Counted from the stretch's first letter, positions 25,206 to 33,657 are shown. The stretch is 64,000 nt of DNA from Streptomyces triculaminicus (GCF_017349075.1 NZ_JAFMOF010000004.1:558001-622000), one strand, 5' to 3'. Translations and numbers: made by a program. Notes: generated by a model not told the origin, from the sequence alone.

Positions 25206-26489
25206 ATGACCGTGATGCAACACGCCCGGATCGACACCGAGGAGCAGATCCTCGGCCTCTACCGGGCGCACCTCAGCAAGGGCCGGGCCACCCTGGCCGA
25301 ACTGTTCGGCAGCCACATGGAGGTCGAGTCCTCCGGCAGCTGGCTGACGACCAGCGACGGCGAGCGCTTCCTCAACACCGGCGGGTACGGCGTCTTCACC
25401 ATGGGCGCCCGCCACCCGATCGTCATGGACCATGTGCTGCGCCAGCTGACCACCCACCCCACCGCCACCCGCATCCTGCTGGAGCCGACCGCGGCCCGCG
25501 CCGCGGAGGCCCTGGTGTCGGTGATGCCGCCCGGCCTGGACCGGGTGCACTTCGCCCTCTCGGGCGCCGAGGCGGTCGAGACCGGCCTGAAGCTGGCGCG
25601 GGCGGGCGGCCGCAAGCGGACCGTCTCCATGTACGGCGGCTACCACGGCAAGACGCTGGGCGCCCTGTCGGCCACCGCGAAGGAGGTCTACCAGAAGCCC
25701 TTCCGCCCGCTGGTCCCCGACTTCCTGCACATCCCCTTCGGCGACATCGACGCGCTGCGGGCCGAGCTCGCCGCCCACCCGGGCGAGGTGTGCGTCATCC
25801 TCGAGCCGGTGCAGGGCGAGGGCGGCGTGATCATCCCGCCCAAGGGCTACCTCAAGCAGGTGGAGGAGGCGGTCCGCGAGTTCGACGGCTTCCTCATCCT
25901 CGACGAGATCCAGACCGGCTTCGGCCGGCTGGGCGAGTGGTGGGGCGCCGACATCGAGGGCGTGGTGCCGGACGTCCTGCTGGCGGGCAAGGCCCTCGGC
26001 GGCGGCGTGCTCCCCGTCTCGGCGGCGGTCGCCACCCGCAAGGCCTTCCGGCCCTTCGACAAGGACCCCTACGTCCACACGGCCACCTTCTCCGGCCAGC
26101 CGCTGCTGATGGCCGCCGTGCAGGGCGCCATCCAGGCGGTCCAGGAGGAGAACCTGATCCCCCGGGGCCGGGACCTCGGCGAGCGGCTGCTGCCGAGGAT
26201 CGCCAAGATCGCCCAGAAGAACATTCCCGACCTGGTCGTGGACGTCCGCGGCCAGGGCCTGCTCATCGGCGTGGAGCTCGTCGAGGCCGGACTGGCCGGC
26301 GAGCTGCTGATCGAGCTGTTCAACCACGGCGTGGTCGCCAACCACTCCATGAACGGCAGCTCGGTGGTGCGGTTCACCCCGCCCGCCATCCTCACCGAGA
26401 CCGATGTGCAATTCCTGCTCAATGCGTTCGACAAGGCCACCCGCGACCTCGTGCGGCACTCGGCCAAGATGCCGGAAGGCGGTAACTGA
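25206..26489 (+). CDS. Class III pyridoxal-phosphate aminotransferase
   Basis: A 427-residue omega-aminotransferase. The cofactor lysine is Lys262 in LAGKALGGGVLP, the cofactor-binding Asp233 lies in LILDEIQTGFGR, and the aldehyde/phosphate loop SGAEAVETGLKLAR is at about 119-132. Class III enzymes such as ornithine or putrescine aminotransferases interconvert terminal aldehydes and primary amines. Placed after an acyl reductase, the predicted reaction is fatty aldehyde to alkylamine, the amine that later becomes one nitrogen of the azoxy group. The ATG at 25206 follows TGGAGTG; the longer frame upstream overlaps the previous gene and is not used. Confidence 0.93.
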   Translation: MTVMQHARIDTEEQILGLYRAHLSKGRATLAELFGSHMEVESSGSWLTTSDGERFLNTGGYGVFTMGARHPIVMDHVLRQLTTHPTATRILLEPTAARAAEALVSVMPPGLDRVHFALSGAEAVETGLKLARAGGRKRTVSMYGGYHGKTLGALSATAKEVYQKPFRPLVPDFLHIPFGDIDALRAELAAHPGEVCVILEPVQGEGGVIIPPKGYLKQVEEAVREFDGFLILDEIQTGFGRLGEWWGADIEGVVPDVLLAGKALGGGVLPVSAAVATRKAFRPFDKDPYVHTATFSGQPLLMAAVQGAIQAVQEENLIPRGRDLGERLLPRIAKIAQKNIPDLVVDVRGQGLLIGVELVEAGLAGELLIELFNHGVVANHSMNGSSVVRFTPPAILTETDVQFLLNAFDKATRDLVRHSAKMPEGGN

Positions 26490-26491
26490 TC

Positions 26492-26980
26492 ATGCGACAC
26501 GTGGAACTCGACGCCCGGGTGCCCTCCCAGCGGGCCGAAGCGGTCTTCGACGAGATCATGAAGTGGGAGCGGTTCCCCGAGCTGGCCCCGCACGTGCGGG
26601 CCACCACGGTGCACGCCACCCTCCCCGAGAAGGACTGCAGTTCCAGCTGGGAACTGCACTTCCGCAGCGGGCTGCTGAGCTGGACCGAGGAGGACCACTT
26701 CCTGCGGGACGAGCTGGAGATCCGCTTCGAGCAGAGCGACGGCGACTTCGACAGCTTCACCGGCGTCTGGGACCTGTCCCAGGACGGCGACGACGTCACG
26801 CTGCACTTCACGGCCGACTTCGACTTCGGCATCCCCAGCCTCGAGGGCATCCTCGACCCCATCGCGGAGCGGGTCATCAAGGAGACCGTCGCCTGGTCCG
26901 TGGCCGGGCTGTTCCCCGGCACCGAATTCACCGGGGCGGACGACATGGACATCGCCCGACCCGGCGACGTCGCGGCCTGA
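26492..26980 (+). CDS. SRPBCC (START-like) protein
   Basis: A 162-residue protein with the helix-grip pattern of the SRPBCC superfamily: VPSQRAEAVFDEIMKWERFP at the N-terminus, alternating beta strands such as SSWELHFRSGLLSW and DVTLHFTADFDFG, and a long C-terminal helix ILDPIAERVIKETVAW. Members bind hydrophobic ligands or act as polyketide cyclases. It starts 2 bp after the aminotransferase stop and precedes the membrane hydrazine-synthase candidate by 26 bp. It may hold the greasy alkyl intermediate or act as a subunit of the membrane enzyme. No catalytic motif is evident. Confidence 0.83.
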   Translation: MRHVELDARVPSQRAEAVFDEIMKWERFPELAPHVRATTVHATLPEKDCSSSWELHFRSGLLSWTEEDHFLRDELEIRFEQSDGDFDSFTGVWDLSQDGDDVTLHFTADFDFGIPSLEGILDPIAERVIKETVAWSVAGLFPGTEFTGADDMDIARPGDVAA

Positions 26981-27006
26981 CCACCCTTCTTCGCCGAGGA
27001 GCCGTC

Positions 27007-27564
27007 GTGGACCAGGCAAATCCCTTTGAAACACCGAAGACCTACCAACTGCACCGCGCGGAATACCTCGTCGGTTTCGTCGTGGCGACCGGTCTTCTCA
27101 TCGCGCACTACGACGAGATCCGCTGGCTTCCCGCGATCGGGTTGTTCCTCTACATCGATCTCATCGGCTACATCCCGGGGGCCATCGCCTTCAAACGCAG
27201 CGGCGGCCGGCCGATCGCCAAGACGTATTACGTGCTCTACAACGTGATGCACAGCCTCATCACCCAGGCCGCGGTCGCGGCGCTGTGGTGCTGGCTGATC
27301 GGACCGGAATGGGCGCTGATGGTACTGCCCTTCCATCTCTTCGGCGACCGCGCGCTGTTCGGGAACTTCATGAAGTCCTTCGCGCTGCCCTTCGAGCCCG
27401 TGCGCCAGAGCGGCTATCTGCGGCTGCTGGACGACCTGGGCCTGCCGCACCCCAAGCCGGTCGGTCACGCGACCGACCCGGTGCCGGTCGGGCACATCCC
27501 GGGCGCGAAGGCGTCCGCCGCCGGGGCGGCCACGGCCCGTCCCCGGCAGGAGGCGGCCCGGTGA
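27007..27564 (+). CDS. Small membrane protein, candidate VlmO-like hydrazine synthase
   Basis: A 185-residue protein with about four membrane segments (roughly 21-37, 42-58, 80-100, 101-118) and conserved-looking polar residues in or near them: HRAEY, DLIGYIP, YNVMHS and PFHLFGDR. The tail is rich in Ala and Pro. In the valanimycin pathway a membrane-bound metalloenzyme forms the N-N bond before a diiron enzyme makes the azoxy group; size, histidines and its place two genes before the diiron enzyme suit that role. This is based on context and memory of the family, not on alignment. The GTG start is followed by a GTGA overlap with the next gene. Confidence 0.7.
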   Translation: MDQANPFETPKTYQLHRAEYLVGFVVATGLLIAHYDEIRWLPAIGLFLYIDLIGYIPGAIAFKRSGGRPIAKTYYVLYNVMHSLITQAAVAALWCWLIGPEWALMVLPFHLFGDRALFGNFMKSFALPFEPVRQSGYLRLLDDLGLPHPKPVGHATDPVPVGHIPGAKASAAGAATARPRQEAAR

Positions 27565-28121
27565 CCGTCACCGCCGCGGCCCGCTCCCAGTCCGGCCCCC
27601 GGGCCGGCGGGGCGGGTCCGCGGGCCCGCGGCCGCGACCGCCGGGCGCTGACCCACCTGGCGTCGCCGGTGTCGGTGCTCACCGTCAGCCACCGCGGACG
27701 GCCGCACGGCACGACGGTCAGCACCGTCACGGCGGTGTCCCGGGAGCCCCTCCTGCTGGGCGCCTGCCTGCGGGCCGGCTCGTCCTTCGCCGAACTGGCG
27801 GCCGCCGAGGGCCGCTTCACCGTGAACGTGCTGGACGCCTCGCAGGAGCGGATCGCCCGCTGGTTCGCCGACAGCGCCCGGCCCGACGGCGACCCGCAGT
27901 TCGCGGGCCTGACCCAGGGCACCGACCCCTACACGGGTGCGCCGCTGCTCCACGGCGCGCTGGCGCACTACACCTGCCGGGTCTTCGGCACCCCGCGCGT
28001 CGGCGACCACGACGTGCTGCTCGGCCAGGTGACCCACACCGCCGTCCATGACGGCGACCCCCTGCTCAGTTACGCCGGCGGACTGTTCGCCGGCCCGCTC
28101 CGCCCGGCCTCCGCGGCCTGA
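27561..28121 (+). CDS. Flavin reductase, VlmR-like
   Basis: A 186-residue FMN-binding split-barrel protein typical of flavin reductases: LTHLASPVSVLTVSHRGRPH near 27-46, the SxxP-like flavin segment TTVSTVTAVSREPLLL, and RFTVNVLDASQERIARWFA. It supplies free reduced flavin to two-component monooxygenases; in valanimycin synthesis VlmR serves the N-hydroxylase VlmH. Two acyl-CoA-dehydrogenase-fold monooxygenase candidates are encoded at 4327 and 24011. It starts with GTG in a 4-bp overlap with the upstream membrane protein, implying coupled translation. The first 25 residues are basic and probably disordered. Confidence 0.9.
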   Translation: MTVTAAARSQSGPRAGGAGPRARGRDRRALTHLASPVSVLTVSHRGRPHGTTVSTVTAVSREPLLLGACLRAGSSFAELAAAEGRFTVNVLDASQERIARWFADSARPDGDPQFAGLTQGTDPYTGAPLLHGALAHYTCRVFGTPRVGDHDVLLGQVTHTAVHDGDPLLSYAGGLFAGPLRPASAA

Positions 28122-28158
28122 CGCGGCGAACCCCACCGGAAAGGAAAGGGAGTGCACG

Positions 28159-29145
28159 ATGACTGATTCCGTGGCACCGGAGGCGGACTGGGACAAGGCT
28201 CCCGGCCTGCTCGACGGCGCGAAGGAGCTCACGCTCGGCCCCGAGGAGTGCGACCTCGCGTACTGGATCACCGAGGTGGCCCAGGGCACGCTCAGGGATC
28301 GCGGCGTGACCGGGCACCACGAGAAGGCGATCGTCCCGGAGTTCCTCAAGGAGCCCGGCCCGCTGCGCGAAGCGCTCATCCTGGAGTTCGGCTTCCGCGG
28401 GCTCTCCGAGGAGATCGCCACCCGGCTGCTGGGCCACTACGTGCCCATCGCCCCGGGCATCCCCGAGATGGAGTTCTACGCGACCCAGATGCTCGACGAG
28501 GCGCGGCACGCCCGCGTCTTCCGCAACCACCTGGTCGAGCTCGGCATGCCCGCCAAGTCCCTGCTGCGGGACATCGACGAGATGGCGGCCGACTACCGGC
28601 AGCGCGTGCTCCAGCCGGTGGAGGACTTCACCCTGGAGATCGTCCGGGACCAGGGCGACTTCCTCGGCGGCGTGGCGGTCTTCGCCATCGTCATCGAGGG
28701 CGTGCTGGCGCCGGCGGCGGAGCTCAGCGAGCGCAAGTGGACCCCGCTGTCCCCGGCCACGGGAGAGATCTCCCGCGGCACGGCCATCGACGAGATCCGG
28801 CACCTGACGGTGGCCAGCACCATCCTGCGCGACCACCTGGTCAAGCGCCCCGAGTACCGTCCGCGGCTGCTGGAGATCCTGCGGGCCGGCGTCGAGCTCT
28901 GGGACGCGGTCCCGGACCGGGAGTTCGTCATCCACCGCGAGGAGCTCTTCCAGAAGGGCATGCTCGACCACGCCGACAAGATCGGCGACTACGAGCTGTG
29001 GCCCGGCGTGCGCATGCTGGACACCACCCCGGAGCAGCGCTACGACATGGCCGAGCAGTGGACCGACGAGATGGCCGAGGCCCGCATGGCCTACATGGGG
29101 CTGCCCGTGGAGGCCCTGGCCTCCCCCGCCGGGGACGCGCGATGA
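28159..29145 (+). CDS. Ferritin-like nonheme diiron enzyme, candidate VlmB-like azoxy synthase
   Basis: A 328-residue helical protein with two metal motifs of the ferritin-like class: DEARH (Glu114, His117) and DEIRH (Glu212, His215), plus Glu180 in VIEGVLAP and glutamates near 84-85 as further ligands. This pattern supports a diiron centre that activates oxygen. In valanimycin synthesis such an enzyme oxidises the hydrazine to the azoxy group by four electrons. Its place after the membrane enzyme and flavin reductase agrees with that. AurF-type N-oxygenase activity is the main alternative. The ATG follows AAGGGAG, and the stop overlaps the KAS III start as ATGA. Confidence 0.82.
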   Translation: MTDSVAPEADWDKAPGLLDGAKELTLGPEECDLAYWITEVAQGTLRDRGVTGHHEKAIVPEFLKEPGPLREALILEFGFRGLSEEIATRLLGHYVPIAPGIPEMEFYATQMLDEARHARVFRNHLVELGMPAKSLLRDIDEMAADYRQRVLQPVEDFTLEIVRDQGDFLGGVAVFAIVIEGVLAPAAELSERKWTPLSPATGEISRGTAIDEIRHLTVASTILRDHLVKRPEYRPRLLEILRAGVELWDAVPDREFVIHREELFQKGMLDHADKIGDYELWPGVRMLDTTPEQRYDMAEQWTDEMAEARMAYMGLPVEALASPAGDAR

Positions 29146-30164
29146 ACTCGCCCTCCGGCCCGTCCACCGGGCGCGTCGCGGTCGTCTGCGGAGTCGGCGG
29201 GTACGTACCGCCCGGCATCGTCACCAACGAGGACCTGACGGCCCGGCTGGACACCTCGGACGAGTGGATCCGCACCCGCACGGGCATCGCCGCCCGGCAC
29301 GTCATCGACCCGGGCACGGCCACCTCGGACCTGGCCGTGGAGGCCGGCCGGCGGGCGCTGAAGTCCGCCGGCGACTCCCAGGCCGACGCGGTGGTGCTGG
29401 CCACCACCACCCCGGACCAGCCGTGCCCCGCCACCGCACCCCATGTGGCGGCCCAGCTGGGACTGACCGGGGCGGCCGCGTTCGACGTCTCGGCCGTGTG
29501 CAGCGGCTTCCTCTACGGGCTGGCCGCGGCCTCGGGTTTGATCGCCTCCGGCACCGCCGAGCGGGTGCTGCTCATCGCGGCGGACGCGTTCACCACCATC
29601 ATCGACCCCGATGAACGCACCACCGCGGTGATCTTCGCGGACGGCGCGGGGGCCGTGGTGCTGCGGGCCGGCACGGCCGACGAGCCCGGCGCGGTCGGCC
29701 GGATCGTCCTGGGCAGCGACGGCGAGCACCACGACCTCATCGAGGTGCCTGCGGGCGGCTCCCGGCAGCGCTCCAGCGGAATCCCGCCCGAGCCGGGCGA
29801 GGAGTTCTTCCGGATGCGGGGCCGGGACACCTACCGGATGGCGGTCGAGCGCATGACCGCCGTCTCCCAGCAGGCGGTCGAGAGCGCCGGCTGGCACATG
29901 GAGGACGTGGACCGCCTCGCGGCCCACCAGGCCAACGCGCGCATCCTCACGGCGGTCGGCGACCGGCTGGGCATCCCGGACGAGCGGCGGCTGTCCAACA
30001 TCGAGCGGGTCGGCAACACCGGCGCCGCCTCCATCCCCCTGCTGCTGGCCCAGGCCGCGGAGGAGGGACGGCTGACGGCCGGCCACCGGGTGCTGCTCAC
30101 CGCCTTCGGCGGCGGGCTGGCCTGGGGCTCGACGGCCCTGGTGTGGCCCGACGTGGCCGCCTGA
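29142..30164 (+). CDS. Beta-ketoacyl-ACP synthase III (FabH-like)
   Basis: A 340-residue KAS III. The catalytic triad is visible as Cys120 (SAVCSGFLYG), His262 (AHQANARI) and Asn292 (VGNTGAASIP). KAS III joins an acyl-CoA starter to malonyl-ACP to begin fatty-acid synthesis. Here it heads a dedicated KAS III-ACP-KAS II set that follows the azoxy genes with ATGA coupling, so it probably starts the alkyl chain of the product rather than membrane lipids. Starter specificity cannot be told from the sequence. Confidence 0.95.
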   Translation: MNSPSGPSTGRVAVVCGVGGYVPPGIVTNEDLTARLDTSDEWIRTRTGIAARHVIDPGTATSDLAVEAGRRALKSAGDSQADAVVLATTTPDQPCPATAPHVAAQLGLTGAAAFDVSAVCSGFLYGLAAASGLIASGTAERVLLIAADAFTTIIDPDERTTAVIFADGAGAVVLRAGTADEPGAVGRIVLGSDGEHHDLIEVPAGGSRQRSSGIPPEPGEEFFRMRGRDTYRMAVERMTAVSQQAVESAGWHMEDVDRLAAHQANARILTAVGDRLGIPDERRLSNIERVGNTGAASIPLLLAQAAEEGRLTAGHRVLLTAFGGGLAWGSTALVWPDVAA

Positions 30165-30183
30165 CCGGACCCCGCCGGCCCCG

Positions 30184-30227
30184 TCACCGCTTCACCGCAC
30201 CACTTCTTCACCGCTTCACCGCACCAC
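30184..30227 (+). repeat. Short tandem direct repeat before the ACP gene
   Basis: The 20-nt unit beginning TCACCGCTTCACC occurs at 30184-30203 and again at 30208-30227 (period 24). The spacer between KAS III and ACP is made largely of this C-rich, low-structure repeat. Confidence 0.75.
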
Positions 30228-30259
30228 CCCTCACCCTTCATTTCCGGAAAGGAAACACC

Positions 30260-30499
30260 ATGTCCACGATGCTCGAGCAGCTGAAGGAAATACTCGTCAG
30301 CAAGCTGAAGGTCACCCCCGAGCAGGTCGTCCCCGAGGCCACCCACGAGGAGCTCGAGCTCGACTCGCTGGCCGTGGTCGAGCTCTCGCTCGTGCTGGAG
30401 CAGGAGCTGGGCCTCACCATCAGCGACGACGAGCTGCTGGATGCCCCCACCATCGGCGACATGGTCGCCCTGATGGACGAGCGGAGTGCCAAGGTCTGA
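30260..30499 (+). CDS. Acyl carrier protein, fatty-acid type
   Basis: A 79-residue acidic carrier protein with the phosphopantetheine site LELDSLAVVELSLVLE, Ser at about residue 36. It is flanked by KAS III and KAS II, so it is the dedicated carrier for the alkyl chain. It differs from the discrete carrier at 21609, which has LTS and belongs to the PKS operon. The ATG follows GGAAAGGAAA. Its stop overlaps the KAS II start by one base (TGATGG). Confidence 0.94.
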   Translation: MSTMLEQLKEILVSKLKVTPEQVVPEATHEELELDSLAVVELSLVLEQELGLTISDDELLDAPTIGDMVALMDERSAKV

Positions 30500-31719
30500 T
30501 GGCCGGGATCGATGTCGCTGTCACCGGACTCGGCCTCGTCACCCCTGGCGGCATAGGGGTCGGGCCGAGCTGGGCGGCGGTGTGCGGCGGGCGTTCGCCC
30601 GCCGCCGTCGACCCCGCCCTCGAGGAGAACACCGTACGGATCTCGTGCCGGGTTCCCGACTTCCGGCCCGATGACCTGCTCGGTGCGCGTCGCGCGTACC
30701 GCCTGGACCGGTTCGTGCAGTTCGCACTGGTGGCCGCCCGGGAGGCCATCGACGACGCCGGGCTCGACCCGAAGACCTGGGACGGCGCCCGGGTCGGGGT
30801 CGTGCTCGGCTGCGCCGACGGCGGCCCCGGCACGGTGGAGGAGCAGCATCACGTGCTGCGGCACAGCGGGGCCACCCGGGTGTCGCCGCTCCTCCTGCCC
30901 ATGCAGTTGCCCAACATGCTGGCCGGTCAGACGGCCATGGAGTTCGGGGCCACCGGCCCCAACCTGGTGGTCGCCACGGCCTGTGCCTCGGGCGCCACCG
31001 CCATCGGCACGGCCCGGGACCTGCTGGCGCTCGACCGCTGCGACGTCGTTCTGGCGGGCGGCAGCGAGGCGATGATCACCCCGTTGGTGATGGCCGGCTT
31101 CGCGCAGATGGGGGCCCTCTCCAAGCGCGAGGACGACCCCACCCGCGCCTCCCGTCCCTTCGACGCCGACCGCGACGGCTTCGTCGCGGGCGAGGGGGCG
31201 GGGGTCCTCGTCCTGGAGCGGGTCGCGGACGCCCGGGCCCGTGGGGCCCGGGTACGCGGCCGGATCGTCGGGTACGGCGCGTCCGCGGACGCCCATCACA
31301 TGACGAGCCCGCACCCGGAGGGTACGGGTGTCGAGGACGCCCTGCGCTCGGCCCTGGCCGACGCTGGCGCCGGGACGGGCGACGTCGGGCACGTCAACGC
31401 CCATGGCACCTCCACGCCCCTGAACGACCTCGCGGAGGCGCGGGTGCTCAAGCGGGTGCTCACCTCGGACCCGCTGGTGACGTCCACGAAGGGGGTGACG
31501 GGGCATCTGCTGGGCGCGGCCGGTGCGGTGGAGGCCGCGTTCTCCGTCCTCGCCATGGAGCAGAGTCTGGTGCCGCCCACCGCCAACCTGGGCACGCTCG
31601 ACTCCCGGATGGAGATCAAGGTCGCCGACTCCCCGACGGTCCTGCGCACGGATCTCACGCTGAGCAACTCCTGTGGATTCGGAGGGCAGAACGTCGTCCT
31701 GGCCATCGCGGCGGCCTGA
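30499..31719 (+). CDS. Beta-ketoacyl-ACP synthase II (FabF-like)
   Basis: A 406-residue condensing enzyme with Cys162 in VATACASGATA, the first histidine in NAHGTSTPLND and the second in KGVTGHLLGAAG, the C-H-H set of elongating KAS enzymes. It extends acyl-ACP with malonyl-ACP. It lies directly after the dedicated ACP, giving a compact chain-building cassette that would borrow ketoreductase and dehydratase from primary metabolism while FabI at 38167 may supply enoyl reduction. No chain-length-factor partner is present, so this is not a type II aromatic PKS. Confidence 0.94.
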   Translation: MAGIDVAVTGLGLVTPGGIGVGPSWAAVCGGRSPAAVDPALEENTVRISCRVPDFRPDDLLGARRAYRLDRFVQFALVAAREAIDDAGLDPKTWDGARVGVVLGCADGGPGTVEEQHHVLRHSGATRVSPLLLPMQLPNMLAGQTAMEFGATGPNLVVATACASGATAIGTARDLLALDRCDVVLAGGSEAMITPLVMAGFAQMGALSKREDDPTRASRPFDADRDGFVAGEGAGVLVLERVADARARGARVRGRIVGYGASADAHHMTSPHPEGTGVEDALRSALADAGAGTGDVGHVNAHGTSTPLNDLAEARVLKRVLTSDPLVTSTKGVTGHLLGAAGAVEAAFSVLAMEQSLVPPTANLGTLDSRMEIKVADSPTVLRTDLTLSNSCGFGGQNVVLAIAAA

Positions 31720-31743
31720 CGCCCGTAGCAGAGCCCACCCCAC

Positions 31744-31783
31744 GCCGCCCGTTCCCCCGGCCTCCGCCGAGGGAGCGGGCGGC
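31744..31783 (+). terminator. Hairpin after KAS II
   Basis: GCCGCCCGTTCCC (31744-31756) pairs with GGGAGCGGGCGGC (31771-31783) with one wobble pair, 25 bp after the KAS II stop. Confidence 0.65.
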
Positions 31784-31861
31784 TTGGCGTATGCGCCCGC
31801 TCTGGTGCCCGCCGACCCGGCCCGCGGGCGCTACGGCGGGCGTACGGGCGCGGCACGCACG

Positions 31862-31898
31862 ATGCGGGGGCGCCTCCTGGTGGGAGGCGCCCCCGCAT
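31862..31898. terminator. Perfect hairpin between KAS II and SARP genes
   Basis: A 16-bp perfect stem (31862-31877 with 31883-31898) with a 5-nt loop lies between convergent genes and can end transcription from either side. Confidence 0.75.
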
Positions 31899-31965
31899 GG
31901 GTGTTCGCGCTGTCTGGGACGGTGTGCCGCCGGAACCTGTGCACCGCACGCACGGCGGCGGCCCG

Positions 31966-32766
31966 TCAGACCGCCTCGAGCAGGGCGGACCGGGCGTCGC
32001 CGGTCGTGCTCAGCGCCGGGTGGTGCGAGAGGATGGCGTGCTCCACGCGGCGCAGCGCCGGGGAGGGCTCGACGCCCAGCTCCTCGGAGAGGCGGTGCCA
32101 CATGCGGCGGTAGGTGTCCAGGGCGTCGGCCTGGCGTCCGGAGCGGTAGAGGGCGATCATCAGCTGCTCGCAGAAGTACTCGCGCAGGGGGTTCCCGGCG
32201 TGCACCTCGCGCAGTTCGGCGAGGATGGCGGCGTGATGGCCGGCCTTGAGCTCGGCGTCGAAGAACAGCTCCAGGGCGCGCATGCGGTATTCCTCGTAGC
32301 GCGCGGCGGCTGTCTGGCAGACCGGTCCGCCCGTGTGGCCGCCGAAGACCGGTCCGCGCCACATCGCGAGCGCCGTGCGCGTGAGCGCCGCCGCCTCGTC
32401 CCGGCCCGTTCCGCTGGCCGCCTCGGCGCGTCTGACCAGGGAGATGAACTCGGCCGCGTCGAGCTCTCCGGCCTCGAGGGAGAGCCGGTAGCCGGAGGGG
32501 TGGATGCTCAGGCGCGAGGCCGGCCGTTCGCTCTCGAGGCCCTTCAGGCGCCTGCGCAGCCTGCTGACGTGCGCCTGGAGGGCGTTGGCCTCGTTCTCCG
32601 GGACCGACTCCCCCCACATTTCGTTGATCAGGGTGTCCCCCGCGATGGCCTGTCCCTCGCTGACGAGTAACGCCTGCACCAGCGTGCGTTGCAGACCTCC
32701 TGGGATCTCCGCCGGACCACTGGGGGTGCGGATCTCCAACGCTCCGAGTATCGAGAAGCTCAGCAC
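31966..32766 (-). CDS. SARP-family pathway activator
   Basis: A 266-residue activator with an OmpR-like winged-helix DNA-binding domain (about 1-95, with ISILGALE-like start, LVQALLVSEGQAIAGDTLI and LQAHVSRLRRRL) and a bacterial transcriptional activation domain (about 100-250, including LMIALYRSGRQADALDTYRR). SARPs bind direct repeats spaced 11 bp and recruit RNA polymerase; six such promoters are present in this window. The GTG at 32766 follows AGGGAG. Leu33 is TTA (32668-32670), so translation should need bldA. An ARE-like palindrome 200 bp upstream suggests control by the butyrolactone receptor. It is the most likely direct activator of the cluster. Confidence 0.94.
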   Translation of the reverse strand: MLSFSILGALEIRTPSGPAEIPGGLQRTLVQALLVSEGQAIAGDTLINEMWGESVPENEANALQAHVSRLRRRLKGLESERPASRLSIHPSGYRLSLEAGELDAAEFISLVRRAEAASGTGRDEAAALTRTALAMWRGPVFGGHTGGPVCQTAAARYEEYRMRALELFFDAELKAGHHAAILAELREVHAGNPLREYFCEQLMIALYRSGRQADALDTYRRMWHRLSEELGVEPSPALRRVEHAILSHHPALSTTGDARSALLEAV

Positions 32767-32965
32767 GACTGTCTCCCTTGCCGCTCTGTGCAGTGGATGA
32801 GGATGTGGCGCTCGTTCCGGACGGTTCGCCCTTGGACGGGCCGTGGCTCCTGGCTCGTCGGCCGGGCCCGAGCGGATGCGTTCGCCGCTCGAACGGCGGG
32901 CGTGCATGGCTGTTCGACGCGCACGACGCGATCGGCCCTTCCTCTCCTGGCAGGACCCTTGAAGA

Positions 32966-32989
32966 AATATTACTTCACGACGGTATTTT
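32966..32989. promoter_or_regulatory. ARE-like palindrome upstream of the SARP gene
   Basis: AATATTACTT (32966-32975) and ACGGTATTTT (32980-32989) flank a 4-bp centre; 6 of 10 positions are symmetric. It is an AT-rich island in the otherwise GC-rich 293-bp gap 32767-33059, in which I see no gene. Confidence 0.55.
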
Positions 32990-33059
32990 TTCCCATCCCA
33001 CCGCGCCGGCGTGTCGAACACACCGCCGATGTCAGGGTCCGTGGTGAAGAAGCCGCAGG

Positions 33060-33542
33060 TCAGACGCGGTTGGCGACGAACTGTCGCAGAGCGCGGACAT
33101 GCCCGGGAAGGTGGTCATGGGTGCGGACGGTGATCACATCCACCCACTTGAGCTCGCCGGCGAAGACCTCGCGGCCCCCGCGGTCGACCAGCCGGACCGC
33201 GACGTCGGACAGCGCCATGTCCCAGGGCATCCGGCCGACCAGCTCCAGGAGTTGGGCGGCGCCGTGCCGGAGGGTCGCCACCCGTTCAGCATGCGTAGAG
33301 GAGGCGATCGCCGCGGCGATCGCCTCCCGGGACATACAGCCGTCGTTGTCGACGCGCGCCTTCTCACCGGCCATCAGGGCACGGGCGGCGCGGGTGAGCA
33401 TGCGGTCGGTGAGCGCGATATGCGTGAGGAGCCAGTCGGCCGCCGTGCGGTCGGCGTCCCCGATCACCCTCCCCCTCGCGGTGAAGGCCTCGACGGCGGC
33501 CAGCAGTTCCTCATAGGCGCGGGCGAGATCTTTGGTATCCAC
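33060..33542 (-). CDS. DinB/maleylpyruvate-isomerase-like four-helix protein
   Basis: A 160-residue protein with the four-helix pattern of the DinB-like, mycothiol-dependent superfamily: LARAYEELLAAVEAFTARG, ADWLLTHIALTDRMLTRAARAL and RHGAAQLLELVGRMPWD. The HIALTD segment supplies a histidine typical of the metal site, but the other two metal histidines are not clear. Some actinomycete members are thiol transferases, others have no known activity. The GTG at 33542 follows GGAG and matches where family similarity begins. The frame continues upstream to a GTG at 33752 with a good AAAGGA site, running through the terminator at 33612-33657. Function in the cluster is unknown. Confidence 0.75.
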   Translation of the reverse strand: MDTKDLARAYEELLAAVEAFTARGRVIGDADRTAADWLLTHIALTDRMLTRAARALMAGEKARVDNDGCMSREAIAAAIASSTHAERVATLRHGAAQLLELVGRMPWDMALSDVAVRLVDRGGREVFAGELKWVDVITVRTHDHLPGHVRALRQFVANRV

Positions 33543-33611
33543 GGGGACACTCCGGTGCGACGGGAACAGGCGGACGTCATCTGGCGGGACCGCCGCGGCG
33601 CGACGGCCACA

Positions 33612-33657
33612 AAAAGGTCTCGGTGGGCCGTATCTCCGCAATACGGCCCACCGAGAC
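33612..33657 (-). terminator. Intrinsic terminator for the second tRNA-like gene
   Basis: A perfect 17-bp stem (33617-33633 with 33641-33657, 7-nt loop) is followed on the minus strand by CTTTTT. This true stem plus U-tract lies 150 nt beyond the 3' end of the tRNA-like gene, so that gene forms its own transcription unit. Confidence 0.85.

Noticed and set aside
29142..31719. Type II aromatic polyketide cassette
   Set aside because: The KAS II has its active Cys but there is no chain-length-factor partner, ketoreductase or aromatase; a fatty-acid-type line fits better.
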